Assembly: GCA_029556545.1 (NCBI GenBank)
Contig: JAKQEQ010000084.1
Coordinates: 1-64,000, forward strand
Length of the DNA stretch: 64,000 nucleotides
Source of the DNA: Candidatus Hydrogenedentota bacterium
GTDB taxonomy: Bacteria; Hydrogenedentota; Hydrogenedentia; Hydrogenedentales; JAGMZX01
Direction: 5' to 3'
Shown: positions 12,021 through 19,690 of the stretch, one piece after another
How the letters are laid out: the number at the start of each line of letters is the position of its first letter
How positions within the stretch are numbered: the stretch's first letter is position 1
Program-made: the position numbers and the translations under genes
The notes under the pieces: model-generated
What the model was told of the DNA's origin: nothing
The model's input: only the letters and a program-made list of their open reading frames with translations
Database searches by the model: none

Positions 12021-14000
12021 TCAGCCCTCCGGCGTTGCCCGTCCCTGGTCCTTATATTGCAGCTCGTAAAGGGTGCGATACAACCCGCCGATCGCAAGAA
12101 GTTCCTGGTGCGTGCCCATCTCGCGGATCCGTCCGTGATGCATCACCACGATTCGATCGCAATGCTGGATCGTGCTGAGACGATGCGCGACGACAATCGA
12201 GGTGCGGCCCGCCAGAAGCTTGTTGATGGCGTCCTGAATCAACGCCTCCGTTTCCGGGTCCACGTTCGAGGTCGCCTCATCGAGGACCAGCACGCGCGGG
12301 GCGTGGGCGAGCGTCCGAGCAAAGGCGAGCAGTTGCCGCTGGCCCGTCGAGAGATTGCACCCCCGCTCCCCCACGCTGTAGTTGTAGCCGCCGGGTAGCC
12401 GCTCGATAAAGCGCGCGGCGTTCACATGGGCCGCACACCGCCTCACGATCGCGTCGTCCATGTCCCGATCGCCCAACCGGATATTGTCCGCAATCGTGCC
12501 CGAGAAGAGGAACACGTCCTGGAGCACGAGGCCGATGTTGCGCCGTAGCGAAGCCTGCTCGTAGTCGCGCACGTCCACGCCGTCAACGCGGATCGCGCCC
12601 TGGGTCACGTCATAGAACCGGACCAGCAGACTGATCAACGTGCTCTTGCCCGCGCCCGTGTGGCCGACGACGGCGACCCGCTCACCGGGGGCGATGTGGA
12701 GGTCGATGTCATCAAGAACCAGTCGGTCCGAATCGTAGGCGAAGGAAACGTGGTCGAAATCGACCTGGCCCAGCAACGGACTCGTTGCCGCCGGTCTCCC
12801 CATTGTTGTGGCCGGTCTCCGGACCGAGCCACCATCCCGACCGCAGGTCTCCAACATCTGCTCCTCGACGGGCGTGGGAATGGAAAGCCGGGCCGCGCCG
12901 GGGCGATCCTGGATGTCCGGCGGGGTATCGATGAGCTGAAAGACGCGCTCGGAGGAGGCCATCGCTTCGAGCAGCATGTTGTACCGGTCCGCCAGCGCGC
13001 GAATGGGCCCGAAAAAGCGCTCGGCCCAGAACACGTAACTGAAGAGCGTACCCACCGAGGCGACCCCGGAAACCGCAGCGCCGGTGCGCAGGAATTGAAC
13101 GCCGCAGTAGAGAATGATTAGAGAGACGGAAAGGGCGCTGAGGAAATCCACCGCGGGAAAGTAAAGTGCGAAATTGCGCACCTGCCGAAACCATTCGTCG
13201 CGATGGTCCGCGTTCTTCTCATCGAACGCCTCGAAACAGGCAGGCTCGCGGCGGAAAAGTTGCACAACCCGCATGCCGCTGATCGTTTCCTGCATGTAGG
13301 CGCTGAACCGCGCCACTTTCCGGCGAATCTCGAGAAACGAGCGCTGCGCGTACTTCCGGAACACGGCGCTGGTCGCGAGAATAAGCGGCACCGGGCTGAG
13401 CGCGATCAAGGCGAGTTGCCAATTGATGGCGAACATGAAACAGAGAATGGCAAGAAGCGTGAGCAAATCGCTCGCGACGTCCACAACGCCCGATACAATG
13501 GTCTGCTGGATGCGCTCAACGTCATTGGTCACGCGCGACATGAGCCGCCCCACGGGATGGCGGTCGAGAAAACTGAGGGACATCTCTTGCAGATGTTCAA
13601 ACAGGCCCACGCGCATATCGAGCATCGTGCGCTGTCCCACGTAGGACACGATGACCAACTGGATATACCGGAGCACGGCCTCGATAACCACGAGCGCCGC
13701 CAGGATAAGCGTCAATTGAAACAGCCTGTCCATGCTTGCGGACGCCCCCGCGTCCGAGACGTCGACACCCTCTAGAACACCGCCTACGTCGCCCTTGGGC
13801 GCACCCGCAATGTAGCGGTCGACGGACCACATGATGAGCAAGGGCGTGATGTTGCTGATGACCGCGACCACACAGAGCAGCGCGACGGCGAACAGCATCC
13901 ACCGGCGATACGGCCGGATATAGCGCAGAAGGCGGCGCATGAGCCGAGCGTCATAGGCGCGCTGCGGCGCATCGTCTTCAAGATGGTAGCCTTCGCTCAC
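12021..14000 (-). CDS. ABC exporter half-transporter, canonical-Walker-B subunit
   Basis: This is a 659-aa fused membrane domain plus ATPase of the multidrug/lipid exporter type. The N-terminal part carries about six membrane segments. The C-terminal ATPase has Walker A VGHTGAGKST, signature LSTGQRQLL, Walker B VLVLDEATSNVD with the catalytic Glu, and switch VAHRLS. The non-canonical LSTGQ signature combined with an intact Glu is the pattern of one subunit of heterodimeric exporters such as TM287/288 or YheI/YheH. The partner is the adjacent gene. The start is the GTG at 14000, overlapping the upstream stop by 4 nt (GTGA). An apparent upstream extension to 14279 is antisense-like and rejected. 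The linker between membrane and ATPase domains contains an in-frame copy of a dispersed repeat (12803-12852). Confidence 0.92.
   Translation of the reverse strand: MSEGYHLEDDAPQRAYDARLMRRLLRYIRPYRRWMLFAVALLCVVAVISNITPLLIMWSVDRYIAGAPKGDVGGVLEGVDVSDAGASASMDRLFQLTLILAALVVIEAVLRYIQLVIVSYVGQRTMLDMRVGLFEHLQEMSLSFLDRHPVGRLMSRVTNDVERIQQTIVSGVVDVASDLLTLLAILCFMFAINWQLALIALSPVPLILATSAVFRKYAQRSFLEIRRKVARFSAYMQETISGMRVVQLFRREPACFEAFDEKNADHRDEWFRQVRNFALYFPAVDFLSALSVSLIILYCGVQFLRTGAAVSGVASVGTLFSYVFWAERFFGPIRALADRYNMLLEAMASSERVFQLIDTPPDIQDRPGAARLSIPTPVEEQMLETCGRDGGSVRRPATTMGRPAATSPLLGQVDFDHVSFAYDSDRLVLDDIDLHIAPGERVAVVGHTGAGKSTLISLLVRFYDVTQGAIRVDGVDVRDYEQASLRRNIGLVLQDVFLFSGTIADNIRLGDRDMDDAIVRRCAAHVNAARFIERLPGGYNYSVGERGCNLSTGQRQLLAFARTLAHAPRVLVLDEATSNVDPETEALIQDAINKLLAGRTSIVVAHRLSTIQHCDRIVVMHHGRIREMGTHQELLAIGGLYRTLYELQYKDQGRATPEG
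12803..12852 (+). repeat. Dispersed repeat family 1, copy inside a coding sequence
   Basis: This copy begins TTGTTGTGGCCGGTCTCC and contains the hairpin CGGTC-TCCG-GACCG. Related copies lie intergenically at 31814-31852 and 44663-44710. Here it is read in frame within the ABC subunit and encodes a Gly/Arg/Pro-rich insertion in the domain linker, a position that tolerates extra residues. Adjacent CCGGTCTCCCC at 12791-12801 may be a partial second unit. Confidence 0.75.
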
Positions 14001-15778
14001 GCTTCTTCTTCCAGGGCTTTTTCGAGCAGTTGCCGGCGGTACATGGCCGCGTAGAGACCCGCGCGCGCCACAAGCGCGGCGTGATCCCCTGTCTCCGCGA
14101 CCTGGCCGTCCTCGAGGACCACGATGAGGTCCGCGTCCCGCACCGCCGAAATCCGGTGCGAAATGATGATGCTGGTGCGAGTCGCCATGACCGCGCGCAA
14201 ACCGTGCAGTATGCGTTCCTCGGTTTGCGTATCGACGCTCGACAACGCGTCGTCGAGAACAAGAATGCACGGCTTGCACAAGATCGCGCGCGCCAGGGCA
14301 AGCCGCTGCTTCTGGCCTCCCGAGAGGTTGATGCCCCGTTCGCCCAGGAGCGTGTCGTAACCCCGCGGCATCTCCGCCACGTCGGCCGCGAACTGCGCGA
14401 TTTCACAAGCCTGACGCATCTCGTCTTCAGTGGCATCCGGCCTGCCGAGCAGCAGGTTGTGCCGGATGCTGTCGGAAAAGATGAACGTGTCCTGCGGCAC
14501 ACAGCCGATCGCCTCGCGCAGCACCGCCAGCGGAATTTCACGCAGGTCCGTTCCGTCGATACGAATGCGGCCCGCGGTCGGGTCGTACTCGCGCGTGATC
14601 AGCGCCACCATCGTGCTCTTTCCAGAACCCGTGGGGCCCACTATCGCGACCGTGGCGCCGGGCGCCACATCCACCGAGACGTTATCGAGCACAGCCGCGC
14701 CGTCGTAGGCGAATGAAACGTTTTCGAAGCGAATCGCGCCCCGTGCGATGCGCGCATCCCGACGGACTCCCGCCTCGTCCCGGATATCGGGCGTGGCCGC
14801 AAGCACCTCGCTGATCCGGTTCATCCCGACGGCGCCGCGCTGATACAGCGTCAGTACCCAGCCGAACTGCGCGAGCGGCAACGCGAGCATGATGACGCAA
14901 ACCAGAAACGCGGTCAGGTCGGCAAGCCGCAACGACCCCTCGAGCACGAAGCCGCCGCCGCGCCAGATAATGAGCAGAATCGCGCCGCCGAGGAGGATTC
15001 CGATGAGCGGCCATGCAAAGGACGTCACCGCCACCAGGCGCAGGTTGTCGCGCATGTATTTCTCGGCTTCCTCACGAAACCGGGCCACCTCGCGATCGGC
15101 GATGCCGTGCGCCTTCACGACGCGCGCGCCCGCCAGATTCTCCTGCACACGGGCGGTAATCGCGCTGAATTGCTCCTGCACGACCCGGGACTGGCGCTGC
15201 ATGTAACGCACGAGAAAATAGACCGCCACCGATAGAAACGGCAACGGAATCATGGCGATCAACGTCAGCTTCGCGCTGAGATAGATCATCATGCCCAGAC
15301 TCACCGGCACGCGCAGCATGTCGATGGTGTACATGACGCCCGGCCCGATGAAGTCGCGCACGAAATTGATGTCGTTCGTCGCGCGCGCCATGATGTCGCC
15401 CGTGCTCGTCCGGTTAAAGAACGCGCGGGACAACGTCAGCACCCGGCGGTAGTAGTCGTTGCGGAGGTCGTACTCGAACTTGCGCGAGGCGTTGATCATC
15501 AACGTGCGTTGAAAATACCGACCCACCCCCGCAATCACGAACACGCCCACGAGCCCCCCCACAAGCCCGCCTAACCGTCCATAGGTTATCGCGCCGGACT
15601 CGAAGGCCCCCACAACGCCGCGCACCACAAGCGGCATGACCGCGCCAAGCGCGGCATGGAGCAAGGAAAGCGCGGCCCCGCCCGCATACTCGTTCCAATA
15701 GGGCCGATTGTAGCGCAGCAGTGATAGGAACGGCTTCCCCGGCGCGGCTGCGGACGATAGGGCGGCGTGCGGCTTCAC
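13997..15778 (-). CDS. ABC exporter half-transporter, degenerate-Walker-B subunit
   Basis: This is a 593-aa fused permease/ATPase with the canonical exporter layout. The first membrane segment begins around residue 25 (GGAALSLLHAALGAVMPLVV). The ATPase domain has Walker A VGPTGSGKST, signature LSGGQKQRLALARA, and Walker B LVLDDALSSVD, in which Asp replaces the catalytic Glu, then the switch IISHRIS. Asp at this place is typical of the degenerate site of heterodimeric exporters and complements the neighbour, which has Glu but an altered signature. The GTG start at 15778 overlaps the stop of the kinase gene by 4 nt (GTGA), and its own stop overlaps the next gene in the same way. The three genes should therefore be translationally coupled. 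The transported substrate is unknown. Confidence 0.92.
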   Translation of the reverse strand: MKPHAALSSAAAPGKPFLSLLRYNRPYWNEYAGGAALSLLHAALGAVMPLVVRGVVGAFESGAITYGRLGGLVGGLVGVFVIAGVGRYFQRTLMINASRKFEYDLRNDYYRRVLTLSRAFFNRTSTGDIMARATNDINFVRDFIGPGVMYTIDMLRVPVSLGMMIYLSAKLTLIAMIPLPFLSVAVYFLVRYMQRQSRVVQEQFSAITARVQENLAGARVVKAHGIADREVARFREEAEKYMRDNLRLVAVTSFAWPLIGILLGGAILLIIWRGGGFVLEGSLRLADLTAFLVCVIMLALPLAQFGWVLTLYQRGAVGMNRISEVLAATPDIRDEAGVRRDARIARGAIRFENVSFAYDGAAVLDNVSVDVAPGATVAIVGPTGSGKSTMVALITREYDPTAGRIRIDGTDLREIPLAVLREAIGCVPQDTFIFSDSIRHNLLLGRPDATEDEMRQACEIAQFAADVAEMPRGYDTLLGERGINLSGGQKQRLALARAILCKPCILVLDDALSSVDTQTEERILHGLRAVMATRTSIIISHRISAVRDADLIVVLEDGQVAETGDHAALVARAGLYAAMYRRQLLEKALEEEA

Positions 15779-18700
15779 GGCTGCGACTTCGCGCCCTCCG
15801 ACGTCTCGAAGCCCTGTACCAGCGCCACCAGGTCTTCGCTCTTGAACGGCTTCAACAAGTAGCCGTCCGCCCCGGACTCCTGGATCTGCTCCAACGTCTG
15901 ATCCACCGCCTTCGCCGTTACCAGGTACACCTTCACGCCGGCCAGCGCGCGGTCCCCCTTGATCCGCGCGCACGTATGCCATCCGTCAAGACCCGGCATC
16001 GCGATATCCAGCAATACGAGCCAGTACTCCCCCGTGGCCACCAACGCGAGCGCTTCCTCCCCGCTCGAGCACTGGTCGACAACGTACCCCTCCGGTTCCA
16101 GACATCGCCGGATGAACATGCATATTTCCTGATCGTCATCCACCGTCAATATCTTGTATCCCAACTGCTCTCCGGCCGCCACGCCTTTGCTCAGCGCATA
16201 ATGGATGCCGCTCAGCAGCGTGCTCCGCCGGAAGCCGCGCTTGATGCGTCCGGCCACGGCATGACGATACCGCGCATAAAGCTGGTCGTCATTGGTGATC
16301 AGAATCACCGGAATGTCCGCCGCGGACGGGTCGGAAAGGATGTCTTCGAGCACGACGCTGCCCAGCGGACCCGCCTGCGTGTCGACCACCATGCAATCCG
16401 GACTGTACCGGTTCACCAGCGTCACCGCGGCCGCGGGATATGCCGCGTGAATGATGTCCATCCGTTCGGACAGCAGCATGTTGCGCACCTGCGCGCTCAA
16501 CGCCCGGTCCTGCGTGACAAGACACACCAGCAAGTGCGTCTCCGTCGGCAGCGGCAGCGCCGCCCCTTCGACCGGCGCCGCGGCGCGCCCTGTCCCGCTC
16601 AACGGCAGCGTGAAATGGAACACGCTGCCCTTCCCTTCCTCGCTTTGCGCCATGATGCGGCTTCCGTGCAGCCGCATAATGTCCTGGCTGATGGACAACC
16701 CGATCCCCGTGCCGCCGTACTTCCGGGTCGAAGAGGCGTCATACTGATAGAAGCGCGTGAATATCTTGTCCAGGGCCTCCTTCGGAATACCGATGCCCGT
16801 ATCGCTCACCAAGGTCTCGACATTGTCCCCCCGCACACGGATGTCCACGGACACCTGCCCCGCCGGCTTGTTGAATTTCACCGCGTTCGACAACAGGTTG
16901 TTGAACACCTGCCCGAGCTTCCCCTTGTCTCCCTCGACGAGCACCGGTTCCGCAGGCGCGTTCAATTGCATCGTGATGCCCCGACTGTCCGCCACCGGCT
17001 GGACTATCTGAATGCTCGTCAGCGCGCAGTCGACCAGATCGAAGGTGTCGAAAACGAGTTCCTCCTGACCGCGATGCAGGCGCGAGAAGTCCAGAAGATT
17101 CTCGATCAACGTCACGAGTTTCTCGACGTTGCGCAAGCTGATCCCGAGATACTCCCGCTGCGTATCGTTGACCGGGCCCGCCTTCCCATTGAGGATCATG
17201 TCGGTATAGCCCATAACCGCCACCAACGGCGTGCGCAACTCATGCGACACGTTTGACAGCAGGTTCGTCTTCATCTCGTCGAGCGTCTTGAGTTCCTCGT
17301 TCACGCGGTGCAGTTCCTCCCGCGCGCGCGTCACCTCGTCAAGCGAATGCTGGAGATTCTCGAGAAGAACGGCGTTGCGGATCGCCACGGCGACGTGCGG
17401 CGCCATTTGCTCCATGACCTCGATATCGTGCGTCGTAAACGCGCTCACCTGCTCCGCACCGAGGTTGAGCGAACCGATGATGCGCTCGTTCGCGTGCAGC
17501 GGCGTGCACAGGCAACTCGACACGCCCGGCGGAAACTGCTCCACAAACGCCGGGCGTTCGGACGCCAGTTCGTTCACGATCAGCGTGCGGCCCTTCCGCG
17601 CGACCCAGTCGGCGCACGAGTCGCCCTCTTCGCGACGGACAACTGCGGCCCCGTCGTGCGGCTCGGGCCACAGTTGGCGCGTCTCGAATCCGTCGTGGTC
17701 GTCTCGGCGCAACGACACCGACGCATAGTCGAATCGCACAACCTTGCGCAACTCGCCGACGATGCTCTCGTAGACGCGCCCAGCCTCGAGGCTCGAGTTA
17801 ATGACATTCGCAATCTGGTTGATCGCGCTGATGCGTTCGGATCGCTCCCGCGCCTCCTGTTCGAGCCGGACGCTGCGCGTAACGTCGCGAAAAGCGCCCT
17901 CCATACCCAGAATCGTTCCGTCCTGGCTTTCGATCCGATTGGACGTGATTTCAACGCAAATCGCCTGGTCGTCCCGGCGGCGCATCCACACGCGCGTCCG
18001 CTCGATATATCCGCGCCGCGCCAGCTCGCGCGTAGCGCGGGCGAAGTCGCCTTCTTCAACAAAGAATTCCTTAAGGTGCCTGCTCATCACCTCATCGACC
18101 GATCGAAAACCCAGAATCTCGACGCCCGCCGGATTCATGAAGAGAATGCACCCGGCGGGATCGGTCTGGTAGATGCCGTCGCGCATCGAGTTGATCAGGC
18201 TGCGATACTTCTCTTCCGAGTCCTCGAGCTGCTTGATGTTGCGGCGCAATGCCGACGCCATCTCGTTGAACGAATTCGCGAGTTGCTCGATCTCGTCCCC
18301 CGTGCCGATCTTGAGTTTCAGCTCATAATCGCCCTGCTTGATGATTTGCGCGCCCTCGTTCAGAAGGGACACGGCGCGGATGATGTTGTTGTGAACGTTG
18401 CGATAGGCCACGATGCAGAACAGCGCAATCACGATCACGCTGACGACGAAACTGATGACGGCGGCGAGGTTGATATTGGCGAACACCGCCATGCGCGGAC
18501 GGTAGACCACAATGAAGATGTCTCTGTTGGGCATGAGCCGGTGGTACGCCATGAGCGCGTGCGTGGTTCCGCCCCGGGATCGATAATTCCAGATAGTGAA
18601 GGAATCGGAGTCCTTCTCATCGTTTCCCAGCCGCTCCGCAAGCTTACTGTCCACCGATCCGTCCACGATCGGCGTCACCTTGGCGTTGGGGTCGCTGGGG

Positions 18701-19404
18701 TCCACCCCCGCGTCGAGATACGCCGTCGCGGAGTACAGGTCGCTCAAGTACACTACTTCATAAATGTCCGAACTCCCGACGAGCGTCTCCTCGTGAGCGC
18801 CCTGGCGCAGCACGAACCGCAGCAGATCTTCCACGCTCTGGTCGTCGGCGATGAACCCTATCGTCGCGCCGCCGGGTGCAGAAACAGGGGACACGATACG
18901 CGCCTTGTATCCTGTTTCGCTTGGGGTCGCAAACAGATTCTTGAACTCGATTCCCGAGATTTCACCCACCCACTCAGGATGCTGCGCGTCCAGCGGGGAT
19001 ATTTCGGTGGTGCCGACGATGTGGCGGCCGGACGCGTCAAACAAGTGGAACTCGGACTTGAGGTCGACGGCCCCGGCAACCTCGTCCAGGAGTCGGCTGA
19101 GCACCGCGTCCCGGTCAACGGGATCGCCGCGCCGGGCCCTTTCCAGCGTCTCGAGGACCACCGGATCCCGCGACAGCCGCACCACGCCCCGCTGGCGCCC
19201 TTTAACGGCCAACTGGACGCCTTGCGCGGTCTTCGTCGCAGCGGTCATCAGATTCTGTTGAACCGCGATCCGCTGGCCCTCATGGGCCACGAAATACCCG
19301 AGCACCAGGGCGATGGCCATGGGGATGACCCCCACCCAGAGGATGGAAGTCAGAATGCGGCGTTCGATGCTGCGCCGGGCCATCTTCTTGCGCGCGGTTT
19401 TCAT
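15775..19404 (-). CDS. Hybrid sensor histidine kinase (sensor-HAMP-PAS-GAF-HisKA-HATPase-REC-REC)
   Basis: The 1,209-aa membrane kinase has a first membrane segment at about residues 17-38, an extracytoplasmic sensor to about 310, and a second membrane segment at 312-336. HAMP (to about 390), PAS (395-515) and GAF (535-690) follow. The HisKA box NVSHELRTP carries His721. HATPase has FNNLLSNAVKF, DTGIGIP and GGTGIGLS. Two receiver domains end the protein. The first (about 955-1065) is partly degenerate, with Asp1008 present but only one obvious acidic residue at the phosphorylation pocket. The second (about 1083-1200) is complete, with VDDD, LLDIAMP (Asp1133) and Lys1185 region LLKPF. ATG at 19404 is used; an ATG at 19383 is an alternative. 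It is coupled to an ABC exporter pair, so it may sense the exported compound or its effect. Confidence 0.92.
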   Translation of the reverse strand: MKTARKKMARRSIERRILTSILWVGVIPMAIALVLGYFVAHEGQRIAVQQNLMTAATKTAQGVQLAVKGRQRGVVRLSRDPVVLETLERARRGDPVDRDAVLSRLLDEVAGAVDLKSEFHLFDASGRHIVGTTEISPLDAQHPEWVGEISGIEFKNLFATPSETGYKARIVSPVSAPGGATIGFIADDQSVEDLLRFVLRQGAHEETLVGSSDIYEVVYLSDLYSATAYLDAGVDPSDPNAKVTPIVDGSVDSKLAERLGNDEKDSDSFTIWNYRSRGGTTHALMAYHRLMPNRDIFIVVYRPRMAVFANINLAAVISFVVSVIVIALFCIVAYRNVHNNIIRAVSLLNEGAQIIKQGDYELKLKIGTGDEIEQLANSFNEMASALRRNIKQLEDSEEKYRSLINSMRDGIYQTDPAGCILFMNPAGVEILGFRSVDEVMSRHLKEFFVEEGDFARATRELARRGYIERTRVWMRRRDDQAICVEITSNRIESQDGTILGMEGAFRDVTRSVRLEQEARERSERISAINQIANVINSSLEAGRVYESIVGELRKVVRFDYASVSLRRDDHDGFETRQLWPEPHDGAAVVRREEGDSCADWVARKGRTLIVNELASERPAFVEQFPPGVSSCLCTPLHANERIIGSLNLGAEQVSAFTTHDIEVMEQMAPHVAVAIRNAVLLENLQHSLDEVTRAREELHRVNEELKTLDEMKTNLLSNVSHELRTPLVAVMGYTDMILNGKAGPVNDTQREYLGISLRNVEKLVTLIENLLDFSRLHRGQEELVFDTFDLVDCALTSIQIVQPVADSRGITMQLNAPAEPVLVEGDKGKLGQVFNNLLSNAVKFNKPAGQVSVDIRVRGDNVETLVSDTGIGIPKEALDKIFTRFYQYDASSTRKYGGTGIGLSISQDIMRLHGSRIMAQSEEGKGSVFHFTLPLSGTGRAAAPVEGAALPLPTETHLLVCLVTQDRALSAQVRNMLLSERMDIIHAAYPAAAVTLVNRYSPDCMVVDTQAGPLGSVVLEDILSDPSAADIPVILITNDDQLYARYRHAVAGRIKRGFRRSTLLSGIHYALSKGVAAGEQLGYKILTVDDDQEICMFIRRCLEPEGYVVDQCSSGEEALALVATGEYWLVLLDIAMPGLDGWHTCARIKGDRALAGVKVYLVTAKAVDQTLEQIQESGADGYLLKPFKSEDLVALVQGFETSEGAKSQP

Positions 19405-19690
19405 CCTACGGACTCGTCTCTGGCGGCTGCCCCTCGTGCTCCCGACCCCGGGCCGGCACAACCGAGCGGGGCGACAGCGAACAGAAGTCTTGGCTGTCCG
19501 CCCGTCCCTCACTCAGTATAGCGTGGAATGGCCACAGCGCACCAATCCGCTTTTCGTGACCCGCTTCGCCACCGACAAAGCCCGACGCCCGTCCCGGCTT
19601 GCCTGTGAAGCCCGCATCCTGTCAGGATCAGGCGCTCCTTTATCCCCGGGAGCGGTCCCGAGGGATTGGCGCGGAAGGCAGCGGGTCGGC

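Noticed and set aside
14001-14279. N-terminal extension of the ABC subunit to an ATG at 14279
   Set aside because: The extension overlaps the preceding ABC ATPase coding region in another frame, is Arg/His/Gly-rich, and a GTGA overlap start at 14000 fits much better.
17308-19521. Plus-strand open frame of about 737 codons over the histidine kinase
   Set aside because: Antisense to a kinase with complete domains; low-complexity Arg/His/Leu-rich product and no start signals.
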